From Sphingomonas sp. SRS2 (GTDB taxonomy: Bacteria; Pseudomonadota; Alphaproteobacteria; Sphingomonadales; Sphingomonadaceae), in assembly GCF_000971055.1 (NCBI RefSeq), contig NZ_LARW01000062.1:1-55519 (forward strand): a DNA stretch of 55,519 bases, given 5' to 3'. The position numbers were made by a program, and so were the translations under genes. The notes under the pieces were generated by a model, which made no database searches, was not told the DNA's origin, and saw nothing but the letters and a program-made list of their open reading frames with translations. Below, in pieces: positions 30,428 through 38,770 of the stretch (its first letter is position 1; each line of letters begins with the position of its first letter).

Positions 30428-32392
30428 ATGACGGGCGTGCCTCCTGAACGTTTCGGCGCCACGATCACCTCCGACGGCGTCCATTTCGCGCTCTGGTCCG
30501 AAACCGCCACCGCAGCGTGGGTCTCGATCTTCGACGCTGACGACGCCGAAATCGATCGCGTCGCGCTGGAGCGCGGTCCTGCCGATATCTTCCAGGCCGT
30601 CGTTCCGGGTCTTGGCGAAGGCACGCGCTATGGTTTCCGTACCGATGGCCCCTATGAGCCTTCGCAGGGGGATTGGTTCGATCCCGCGAAGCTCCTCGCC
30701 GATCCCCATGCCGTCACGATCGATCGGCCCTATGCCTATGACGCCCGGCTGGGCGCGCGCCGCGACGAGGCGATCGATACCGCGCCGCTGATGCCCAAGG
30801 CGGTCGTTTCCGCCCTGCCCGCCCCCGTTCCGCACCGCCCGCCAAGCTTTATACCGGGCGGCCTGATCTATGAGGTCAACGTCCGTGGCTTCACCATGCT
30901 CCACCCGGAGATTCCGCAAAAGCAGCGCGGCACGATCGCAGCATTGTGCCATCCGGCGATCATCGCGCATCTCAGGAAGATCGGCGTTACCGCGATCGAA
31001 CTGATGCCGATCACCGCCTGGATCGATGAGCGCCATCTCGGTCCGCTCGGCCTGTCGAACAGCTGGGGCTATAATCCGGTGGGCTTCATGGCGCTGGATC
31101 CGAGGCTGGCTCCCGGCGGCCTCGCGGAGTTGCGGCGCACGGTCGAAACGCTGCACGGCGAAGGCATTTCGGTGCTGCTCGACGTCGTCTTCAATCATAG
31201 CGGCGAGAGCGATGCGCAGGGTCCGACGCTCTCCCTGCGCGGTATCGATAACCACGCCTATTTCAGCACGGTCCGCGACGAGCCCGGCACGCTCGCCAAT
31301 GACAGCGGCTGTGGCAATACGCTCAACTGCGATCATCCGGCCACCCGCCGGCTGATCCTCGACGCGATGCGGCACTTCGTCTGCCATGCGGGGATCGACG
31401 GCTTTCGCTTCGACCTCGCGCCGATCCTCGGCCGTTCGCGCGACGGGTTCGAGCCTGACGCAGCCTTCTTTCGCGAACTGCGGCGCGACCCGCTATTGAA
31501 CGACCGCATCCTGATCGCCGAACCCTGGGACATCGGTCCGGGGGGCTATCAACTCGGCAATTTACGCGAGCCTTTCCTCGAGTGGAACGACCGGTACCGC
31601 GACGACGTCCGCCGCTTCTGGCGCGGCGATCCGCACAGCATCGGCGATCTCGCGACCCGGCTTGCCGGCTCGTCGGACATTTTCGGCGGTCATGGTCGGA
31701 CGCACAGCCGCAGCGTCAACTTCATTACCGCGCATGACGGTTTCACCCTCGCCGACCTGACCCAATATGCGGCCAAGCATAATGAAGCCAATGGCGAAGC
31801 GAACCGCGATGGCCACAATGATAATTTCAGCTGGAATAACGGCATCGAGGGAGCGAGCGACGATCCAGCGATCACCGCAGCGCGCTATTCCGATCGCAAG
31901 GCTTTGCTCGCCACCCTGTTCGCTTCGCGCGGCACGATCATGCTGACCGCAGGTGACGAGTTCGGCCGCAGCCAGCAGGGCAATAACAATGCCTATGCAC
32001 AGGACAACGCGATCAGCTGGATCGATTGGGCTGGCCGCGACAGGGCGCTGGAGGATTTCGTCGCCCGCCTCGCCGCCATTCGCGCCGCGCATCCCGAGAT
32101 CGCCGATCCCGTGCTGCTGGGCGGCGCCGATGTCGAGTGGACGTCCTTCGACGGCCGCCCGTTCGAGGATGAAGACTGGCACGACCCCAAGACGGCAAGC
32201 ATCGTTATGCTGCTCCATCTGCCCGAACAGCCCCGGCGCATCGCGGTCGCCTTCAACCGCACCGACGAGGCGCTGTCGGTCGGTCTGCCGCCGAAGCCAG
32301 GTCATCATTGGCGACGGCTGGACGAAGACGGTGGTGCGCTGACGCTGCCGCCGCGCTCGGTCGCCTATCTGATCGAGGAAGCATCGGCATGA
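30428..32392 (+). CDS. glgX: Glycogen debranching enzyme
   Basis: GlgX (isoamylase-type GH13_11) hydrolyses alpha-1,6 branches of phosphorylase-limited glycogen. The 654-residue protein has an N-terminal CBM48 domain (GVHFALWSETATAAWVSIFD), then LIYEVNVRGFTMLHPEIP, DVVFNHSGESDAQGPT, the nucleophile in GFRFDLAPILGRS, the acid in ILIAEPWDIGPGGYQLG, and the third aspartate in FITAHDGFTLADLTQY. The isoamylase-specific NNWNG-like NDNFSWNNGIEG is present. No strong ribosome site; the start is 18 bases after a palindromic repeat. Its stop lies in an ATGA overlap with the next GH13 gene. Confidence 0.94.
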   Translation: MTGVPPERFGATITSDGVHFALWSETATAAWVSIFDADDAEIDRVALERGPADIFQAVVPGLGEGTRYGFRTDGPYEPSQGDWFDPAKLLADPHAVTIDRPYAYDARLGARRDEAIDTAPLMPKAVVSALPAPVPHRPPSFIPGGLIYEVNVRGFTMLHPEIPQKQRGTIAALCHPAIIAHLRKIGVTAIELMPITAWIDERHLGPLGLSNSWGYNPVGFMALDPRLAPGGLAELRRTVETLHGEGISVLLDVVFNHSGESDAQGPTLSLRGIDNHAYFSTVRDEPGTLANDSGCGNTLNCDHPATRRLILDAMRHFVCHAGIDGFRFDLAPILGRSRDGFEPDAAFFRELRRDPLLNDRILIAEPWDIGPGGYQLGNLREPFLEWNDRYRDDVRRFWRGDPHSIGDLATRLAGSSDIFGGHGRTHSRSVNFITAHDGFTLADLTQYAAKHNEANGEANRDGHNDNFSWNNGIEGASDDPAITAARYSDRKALLATLFASRGTIMLTAGDEFGRSQQGNNNAYAQDNAISWIDWAGRDRALEDFVARLAAIRAAHPEIADPVLLGGADVEWTSFDGRPFEDEDWHDPKTASIVMLLHLPEQPRRIAVAFNRTDEALSVGLPPKPGHHWRRLDEDGGALTLPPRSVAYLIEEASA

Positions 32393-34020
32393 CGAACGAT
32401 CACGACCACGGGCGGGACTGGTGGCGCGGCGCGGTGATCTATCAGGTCTATCCACGCTCGTTCCAGGACAGCAATGGCGACGGGATCGGCGATCTCAAAG
32501 GGATTACCGCGCGGCTCGATCATATCGCTTCGCTGGGCGTCGACGCGATCTGGGTATCGCCCTTCTTCAAGTCGCCGATGGCCGACATGGGCTATGACGT
32601 TTCGGACTATCGCGACGTCGACCCGATGTTCGGCACGCTCGCCGATTTCGACGCGATGCTTGCCCGCGCGCATGAATTAGGCCTGCGCATCATCATCGAT
32701 CAGGTGCTGAGCCACACATCCGATCAGCATGCCTGGTTCAGGGAGAGCCGGGCGAGCCGCGCCAATGCCAAGGCCGACTGGTATGTCTGGGCCGATGCGA
32801 AGCCCGATGGCACCGCGCCGAACAACTGGCTGTCGATCTTCGGCGGGCCCGCCTGGGAATGGGACGGGACGCGGATGCAATATTATATGCACAGCTTCCT
32901 GGCGTCGCAGCCCGACATCAACTTCCATTCGCCCGAAGCGCGCGACGCGCTGATCGAGGCGATGCGCTTCTGGCTCGATCGAGGGGTCGACGGCTTCCGC
33001 CTCGATGCCTGTAATCATTATCTTCACGACGCCCAGCTCCGCGACAATCCGCCGACGAAGCGCGCGTCGGCGCATGATGTGCCGGACACCAACCCCTATG
33101 GCTTTCAGGAGCATCTGTACGACAAGACCCAGCCCGAAAACCTGGCCTTCCTGAGACGGGTTCGCGCGCTGCTCAACGAATATCCAGGCACGATCGCGGT
33201 TGGGGAGGTGGGCGATGGCGATCGGTCGCCCGCGACGGTGGGGCTCTATACCTCGGGCGGGGACACGCTCCATTTCTGCTATACGTTCGACCTGTTCGGC
33301 CCCGATTTCTCGGGGGATTATTTCCGCGCGACGGTCAGCAAGTTCGAAGAGGCGGCGCAGGACGGCTGGGTCTGCTGGGCGTTCTCCAACCATGATGTCA
33401 TCCGCCATGTCAGCCGCTTCACCCGGCCGGGTGACGACCCCGACCGGATCGCCCGGCTATCGCTCGCCATCCTCATAGCGCTGCGCGGCACGATCTGCCT
33501 CTATCAGGGCGAGGAACTGGCGCTGCCAGAGGCCGAGATAGCGTTCGAGGATTTGCGCGATCCCTATGGCATCCGCTTCTGGCCTGCGTTCAAGGGCCGT
33601 GACGGCTGCCGGACGCCGATGCCGTGGACGGCAAAGGACAGCGAAGCGGGCTTTTCGACCGGCAAACCCTGGCTCCCCGTCCCCGCTCAGCACCGGACGC
33701 GCGCGGTCGATGTGCAGGAAGGCAACAAGCGCACGGTACTCGCCTTCTATCGCGAGGCGCTGGCCTTTCGCCGTAATTGCCTGTCGATCCGGTGCGGCGA
33801 CATCGATTTCGTCGAGGCCAGCGAAGACATATTGGCGTTCACGCGCAGCCATCGCGGCGAGACCACCCTGTGCCTGTACAATCTGTCACGCGAGCCGTTG
33901 GACTGGACCCTGCCCGCCGCCTTTACCAGTGCGATCGTCGATCCGATCTCGGCGCCGGGGATTACCCTCAACCGTAAGAAGGCGCGGCTCCCCGGCCGAA
34001 GCTGGGCCTTTTTGCGCTGA
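32389..34020 (+). CDS. GH13 alpha-glucosidase / oligo-1,6-glucosidase-like
   Basis: A 543-residue GH13 enzyme, single barrel without carbohydrate-binding domain, so probably cytoplasmic. It begins WWRGAVIYQVYPRSFQDSNGDG, typical of alpha-glucosidases (GH13_23-like), with catalytic motifs GFRLDACNHYLHD (nucleophile Asp), AVGEVGDGD (acid Glu) and AFSNHDVIRH. Likely substrates are malto- or isomalto-oligosaccharides released from glycogen. ATG overlaps the glgX stop. It closes the glucan cluster; 188 bases with regulatory structure follow. Trehalose synthase (TreS) is less likely because the C-terminal kinase region and length are absent. Confidence 0.87.
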   Translation: MTNDHDHGRDWWRGAVIYQVYPRSFQDSNGDGIGDLKGITARLDHIASLGVDAIWVSPFFKSPMADMGYDVSDYRDVDPMFGTLADFDAMLARAHELGLRIIIDQVLSHTSDQHAWFRESRASRANAKADWYVWADAKPDGTAPNNWLSIFGGPAWEWDGTRMQYYMHSFLASQPDINFHSPEARDALIEAMRFWLDRGVDGFRLDACNHYLHDAQLRDNPPTKRASAHDVPDTNPYGFQEHLYDKTQPENLAFLRRVRALLNEYPGTIAVGEVGDGDRSPATVGLYTSGGDTLHFCYTFDLFGPDFSGDYFRATVSKFEEAAQDGWVCWAFSNHDVIRHVSRFTRPGDDPDRIARLSLAILIALRGTICLYQGEELALPEAEIAFEDLRDPYGIRFWPAFKGRDGCRTPMPWTAKDSEAGFSTGKPWLPVPAQHRTRAVDVQEGNKRTVLAFYREALAFRRNCLSIRCGDIDFVEASEDILAFTRSHRGETTLCLYNLSREPLDWTLPAAFTSAIVDPISAPGITLNRKKARLPGRSWAFLR

Positions 34021-34152
34021 TCGGCATCACCTGCCATTCTGCATGACGGATGGCGGAAATATCGCTCAGGGACGGCGGAAAGCCGATGCGCCGGCGTTAT
34101 CTGCCGATGGGGAAATAGCCGCACATTTCCGCCCCGCGGCGTATAAAGTTCT

Positions 34153-34167
34153 TGATATAGTATATCA
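34153..34167. promoter_or_regulatory. Zur-box-like palindrome before the ZnuD-type receptor
   Basis: TGATATA and TATATCA form a perfect inverted repeat around G in the leader of a ZnuD-type receptor gene. AT-rich palindromes of this kind are the usual shape of Fur-family sites, and alphaproteobacterial Zur sites resemble GATATG-TTATAACATATC. The core does not match that fully, so Zur is a reasoned guess. Confidence 0.45.
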
Positions 34168-34206
34168 TCCCTTTTATCGAGGCGCCAAGATAAAGGGAAT
34201 GATATA
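34161..34206 (+). promoter_or_regulatory. Long leader hairpin that covers the ribosome site of the ZnuD-type gene
   Basis: An 18-base left arm (34161-34178, TATATCATCCCTTTTATC) pairs with an 18-base right arm (34189-34206, GATAAAGGGAATGATATA) around a 10-base loop, with one compensating bulge. The right arm contains the likely Shine-Dalgarno AAAGGGA and ends 2 bases before the ATG. This would sequester the ribosome site in the RNA, or as DNA could be a second operator pair (TGATATA recurs at 34200). Confidence 0.6.
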
Positions 34207-34208
34207 GC

Positions 34209-36317
34209 ATGACACGTACCACGGCGCTGAAATTCTCGGTGGCGGTCCTCGGCCTTTCCACCACCCTCCCCGCTTTCGCCAGTGAAGCCGAGCCCGATTA
34301 TCACAAGCCCGGTTCGTCCGAGATCATCGTCACCGCTCCAATCCATCGCGATCGGATGGATCTATTGTCGGGCGCGTCAGTACTGACTGGCGCCCAGCTG
34401 ACCACAGCGCTGCGCCCGACGATCGGCGAGACGCTCGGACACACGCCCGGCGTATCGGCTACCTCCTTCGGGCCGAACGCGTCACGGCCGATCCTGCGCG
34501 GCCTGCAAGGCGAGCGCGTTCGCGTCCTGACCGATGGTATCGGCTCGGTCGACGTGTCGAATACCAGCGTAGATCATGCCGTGGTCGTCAATCCGCTGCT
34601 CGCCGAACGGGTCGAGGTGCTACGCGGCCCGGTCGCGCTGCTCTATGGCTCCGCAGCGATCGGTGGGGTCGTCAATGTGATCGACAAGCGCATACCGCGC
34701 GCCATTCCCGACGAACCGATCCATGTCGCCGCCATCGCCAGCTACGGCAGCGCCGCCAGCGAGCGTTCGGCGGGCGTATCGATCGACGCGCCGATCGGGG
34801 GCGGCTTCGTAGCGCATCTTGACGGCAGCTATCTGAAGACCGACGATCTGCGGATTGGCGGGCATGCGCTGACCCGGCAGGGCCGCGCCGATGCGCTTGC
34901 CTCGGCGCTGCTTCCGTCCGATCCGGATGCCGATGAGCCCATCGATTTCGCGGCCAATGCGGCGATCCGCGGCAAGCTGCCCAACAGCGCAGCCAAGACC
35001 TGGGTCGCGGGCGCCGGTCTGTCCTATATTAACGGCGACAGCCATTATGGCCTGTCCTACAGCCGCTATGACAGCCTGTATGGCGTGCCTATCCGGCTCG
35101 CGACCCTGCCTGGCCAGGAGCAGGAAGCCCCGCGCATCGACATAGTCCAGAACCGGCTCGACGCGCGGGCGGAGATCGCGACGGGCGGCGCGGTGATCGA
35201 GAAGATCCGGGCTCGGCTCGCTTACGCCCAATATCGGCATTTCGAACTCGAGCCGGATGGCGCCATCGGCACCCGCTTCGACAATCATGGCTATGAAGGC
35301 CGAATAGAGCTCGTCCAGGCCGGCCGCGGCGCTTGGCATGGGGCGACCGGCATGCAGTTCCTGTCGCGCGATTTCGACGTCGCGGGTGAGGAAGCCTTCC
35401 TGCCGCGCAACGCCACGCAACAGATCGGCGTCTTCACGCTTCAGCAACTCGACTATGGACAGGTGAAGGTCGAGGGCGGCGTCCGCTATGAAAAGACATG
35501 GCTGTCATCGACTCCGTTCGAGGATCAGCCGCAATTCTTCAGCGGGAACCGGAATTTCGATGCGGTATCGGCGTCGCTGGGTGCATCCTATGGACTGAAC
35601 GCCAACTGGCGGGTCGGTGCGAACCTGCTGCGCACCGAACGCGCGCCATCGGCCGAAGAACTGTTCGCCAACGGCCCCCATGCCGGCACCGAAGCCTTCG
35701 AAATCGGCGATCCCGATTTTCGCAAGGAAAAGAGCTGGGGCGTCGAAGCGGTCGTCCATGGCAAGGGAGCTGGCTTCACCATCGACGCCTCGGTCTACCA
35801 TAGCTGGTTCGACAACTTCATCTATGACAGTCCGGACGGGACGCTCGAAGACGGCCTGCCAGTCTTCCGCAACTTTCAGGCGAAGGCGCGCTATTATGGT
35901 GCGGAGATCGAGGGAACGCTCGATCTGGCGACTGTCGGCGCTTTTGCGGTCAAGGCGGACGCGCTGGCCGACTATGTCCATGCCGAAATCGTCGGCGTAG
36001 GTCCCGCGCCGCGCATTCCGCCCCTGCGCTTGTTGGGCGGGCTGAGCGCCGCAAGCGATCGGATCGATGGCCGGGTCGAGGTCGAATGGACCGACAAAGC
36101 GCGTCGTCTCTCCGCCTTCGAGACCGGCACGCGCGGGTTCACGATGGTCAACGCATCGCTGAATTTCCGTCCACTGGCGGCACAGCCGGGAACGACCATC
36201 GTCCTTTCGGCCAATAATATATTCGACGTGAATGCGCGCCGTCACGCGAGCTATCTGAAAGATTTCGCGCCGCTGGCAGGCCGCGATATCCGCGTAACCG
36301 CGCGTGTCAGCCTATGA
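34209..36317 (+). CDS. znuD: ZnuD-type TonB-dependent receptor (zinc or heme uptake)
   Basis: A 702-residue outer-membrane receptor with a signal peptide (LPAFASEA). The plug is strongly ZnuD-like: IGETLGHTPGVSATSFGPNASRP, LRGLQGERVRVLTDGIGSVDVSNTSVDHAVVVNPLLAERVEV (quoted in pieces), VALLYGSAAIGGVVNVIDKRIPR, and the C-terminus NARRHASYLKDFAPLAGRDIRV, which is diagnostic of the ZnuD family that imports zinc across the outer membrane in Neisseria and others. A Zur-like palindrome and a leader hairpin stand immediately upstream, in agreement with metal control. It has no znuABC neighbours in the window. Function as zinc receptor is inferred from family and promoter, not proven. Confidence 0.85.
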   Translation: MTRTTALKFSVAVLGLSTTLPAFASEAEPDYHKPGSSEIIVTAPIHRDRMDLLSGASVLTGAQLTTALRPTIGETLGHTPGVSATSFGPNASRPILRGLQGERVRVLTDGIGSVDVSNTSVDHAVVVNPLLAERVEVLRGPVALLYGSAAIGGVVNVIDKRIPRAIPDEPIHVAAIASYGSAASERSAGVSIDAPIGGGFVAHLDGSYLKTDDLRIGGHALTRQGRADALASALLPSDPDADEPIDFAANAAIRGKLPNSAAKTWVAGAGLSYINGDSHYGLSYSRYDSLYGVPIRLATLPGQEQEAPRIDIVQNRLDARAEIATGGAVIEKIRARLAYAQYRHFELEPDGAIGTRFDNHGYEGRIELVQAGRGAWHGATGMQFLSRDFDVAGEEAFLPRNATQQIGVFTLQQLDYGQVKVEGGVRYEKTWLSSTPFEDQPQFFSGNRNFDAVSASLGASYGLNANWRVGANLLRTERAPSAEELFANGPHAGTEAFEIGDPDFRKEKSWGVEAVVHGKGAGFTIDASVYHSWFDNFIYDSPDGTLEDGLPVFRNFQAKARYYGAEIEGTLDLATVGAFAVKADALADYVHAEIVGVGPAPRIPPLRLLGGLSAASDRIDGRVEVEWTDKARRLSAFETGTRGFTMVNASLNFRPLAAQPGTTIVLSANNIFDVNARRHASYLKDFAPLAGRDIRVTARVSL

Positions 36318-36400
36318 ATACCAAAATAGATAGATATGGCCCCGTGACGATGTAGCTTTTTCTGGAACGGGCGTTCGATGTCGTCTAACGACCGTCGCGC

Positions 36401-38710
36401 ATGAGGGGCCATGACATCTTCTTCCGCTATGCCAAGCCACGCGGAATTAGTTGGCGTTACCTGCTGACATCATTGTCAATCATCGCCTTTGCCGATGTGC
36501 CGGTCCTGGCCGCGGACGATGTCGACGCGATCCTCGTCGTCGGTCAGCGCGATCGTCCGATCAGCATCGAACCCCGCGGCCTGTCGGTCAGCCTGGGCAA
36601 GAAGGAGTTCGCCGGGGTAAATGCAGCGAATGTCGAGGACCTTATCAAATATGCGCCCGACTTCTTCGTGCGCAGCCGCTTCATAGGCGACAATGCCGCC
36701 GTCGTCGGCTTCCGGGGCACACATACGACGCAAAGTGCTCGCGCACTGGTGATGGTCGATGGGTTCGTGATTTCGAACTTCCTCGGCAACAGCTTCGCCT
36801 TCCCGCCTGCCTGGGGAATCATAAGCCCCGGTGAAGTCAGCCAGTTCGATATCGTCTACGGTCCCTATTCAGCACGCTATACCGGCAATTCGATGGGCGG
36901 GATCGTCAACATCACCACCCGCGCGCCCGAACGGACCGAAGCGTTCGGCACCGTACAGGGCTTCATCCAGCCCTATCGCCAATATGGCTCGCAAGAGAGC
37001 CTGTGGGGCGGAGCGATTGAGGGCGGTGTCGGCTTCCGGCAGAAGGACGGCCCCTTCTCGCTCCGTATCTCGGGCCGGCGGCTGCGGAACAACACCCAAC
37101 CATTGCTTTTCTATCAGCTCACGCCGGCGACGCCCGGTGCGCCCGCGACGCCGATCAGTGGGGGCGTGGTCGATCCCGACTTGCTGATCAAGACGCCGAT
37201 AGCCGGCGACTATGCCACCGCACATACGAAGCAGGATCAGGCGCGCGCGCAACTCCGCTTCGACAGTGGCGACATTCGTGTCGAAGCGCTGTTCACCTAT
37301 TGGTGGAATAGCGACAGCCAGCTCGATCCCAGAACCTATCTGCGCGGCGCGAATGGACAGCCCTTTTACGGATCGCAGGCGAACGGCGGCCGGGTGTTGC
37401 TCAACGGCGCGGCCTACACGCTCAATCCCTTTCTCAGTTTCAACCAGGGCATCGCCGACAAGGACGAGTGGCTGGCGGGTCTGAAGATCGCCGCGCCGTT
37501 GCTCGGCTTCGACATCAGCGCCAACCTGTCGACCCTCCAGTTCGATCGCCAGACGACACGCCGCTCGAACGGCTATCTGTCGGGGCTGAGGGGCGGGCCG
37601 GGAATCCTGATCGAACAGGGCCCGACCGACTGGTACACGCTTGATCTGACCGCGGCGCGAACGATCGGCGCGCACGCGATCGCGGTCGGGCTCAACGCGA
37701 ACCGCTACCGCACCAGCCAGCTGGGCTTCGGCACGACGCGCTGGCGCGAGGCCGCAGGCCGCAACTTCATCAGCCGGACGGGCGGCAATAGCCGGCTGAT
37801 CGGAATCTTCGCCGAAGACGAGATCAGCCTCGCCGATGGCCTGACCGTTACGCCGGGCCTTCGCGCCGACTTCTGGCGATCCTATGACGGCCGCCGCGTC
37901 ATCGGTGCGGCTGTCACGCGCTACGCGCCGCGCCGCGACCATCGGGTCGACCCTAAACTTTCCGCGCGCTGGGCTTTCGCGCTCCGCTGGGCCGCCGAAC
38001 TGAGCCTCGCCACCGCGACGCGCTTTCCGACCGTCGGGGAACTGTTCCAGGGATCGCTCAATGGCGACGGGTCGTTCAACACGACCAGCTTCGATCCGAC
38101 TCTGAAACCGGAACGCAGCCGGGACGCCAATCTGCTGCTTCGCCATGATCTCGGTCCCGTCAGGCTTACCGGCAGCCTATTCTATCAGCGGGTGCGCGAC
38201 AGCATCTTCAGCTATCTCGGCTTCAACGCAGCTGGGGTCGCAAGCCTGACCTTCCGTAATATCGATATAACCCGCCAATATGGCGTCGAGATCATCGCCG
38301 AGACCCGCAACTGGCCGTTCGAAGGCCTCGATCTGGATGCGAATGCCGCGCGGATCGACGCCATCACCGTCAGGAACCGCGCCGACCCGGCGTCAGAGGG
38401 CGTGCAGTTCGCGCGCATCCCGAAATGGCGGCTCAACGCCAATCTGCGCTACCGGATCGACCAAGCCACCGATATCGCCCTTGGCGCACGCTACGCATCG
38501 CGGCCGAACAGCGACATCGACGGGCTCCAGCGCGGCGATACCTATGGCTATACGTCCGAACTGCTGCAGATCGACGCCAGGCTCAGCCATCGGATAAGCG
38601 AGCAGCTTCGCGTTGCCGCTGGCGTCAACAACCTGACCAACGACAAAGCCTGGGTCTTCAATCCGACATCGCAGCGCACCTTCCTGATAGAAGCGGGCTG
38701 GACGCTGTAA
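36401..38710 (+). CDS. TonB-dependent receptor upstream of PhoD
   Basis: A 769-residue outer-membrane receptor. A long signal region (LLTSLSIIAFADVPVLAADD) is followed by a plug containing VEDLIKYAPDFFVRSRFIGDN, VGFRGTHTTQSARALVMVDGFVIS and VYGPYSARYTGNSMGGIVNITTRAPE. The barrel ends with a short aromatic/hydrophobic FLIEAGWTL. It differs from the phytase-linked receptor. The Tat-exported PhoD gene follows 60 bases on, so the two may form a phosphate-ester uptake unit, perhaps importing the released product or phosphate complexes; this is context only. The 83 bases before it show no recognisable Pho box. Confidence 0.88.
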   Translation: MRGHDIFFRYAKPRGISWRYLLTSLSIIAFADVPVLAADDVDAILVVGQRDRPISIEPRGLSVSLGKKEFAGVNAANVEDLIKYAPDFFVRSRFIGDNAAVVGFRGTHTTQSARALVMVDGFVISNFLGNSFAFPPAWGIISPGEVSQFDIVYGPYSARYTGNSMGGIVNITTRAPERTEAFGTVQGFIQPYRQYGSQESLWGGAIEGGVGFRQKDGPFSLRISGRRLRNNTQPLLFYQLTPATPGAPATPISGGVVDPDLLIKTPIAGDYATAHTKQDQARAQLRFDSGDIRVEALFTYWWNSDSQLDPRTYLRGANGQPFYGSQANGGRVLLNGAAYTLNPFLSFNQGIADKDEWLAGLKIAAPLLGFDISANLSTLQFDRQTTRRSNGYLSGLRGGPGILIEQGPTDWYTLDLTAARTIGAHAIAVGLNANRYRTSQLGFGTTRWREAAGRNFISRTGGNSRLIGIFAEDEISLADGLTVTPGLRADFWRSYDGRRVIGAAVTRYAPRRDHRVDPKLSARWAFALRWAAELSLATATRFPTVGELFQGSLNGDGSFNTTSFDPTLKPERSRDANLLLRHDLGPVRLTGSLFYQRVRDSIFSYLGFNAAGVASLTFRNIDITRQYGVEIIAETRNWPFEGLDLDANAARIDAITVRNRADPASEGVQFARIPKWRLNANLRYRIDQATDIALGARYASRPNSDIDGLQRGDTYGYTSELLQIDARLSHRISEQLRVAAGVNNLTNDKAWVFNPTSQRTFLIEAGWTL

Positions 38711-38770
38711 AAGCCGCTGGAGTCGGTGAATTCACCGCGTCATAAGGCTGCAATGCTGGAGGCGCAGTCG

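Noticed and set aside
36318-36400. Pho box before the second TonB/PhoD pair
   Set aside because: No direct 7-base repeats matching the consensus.
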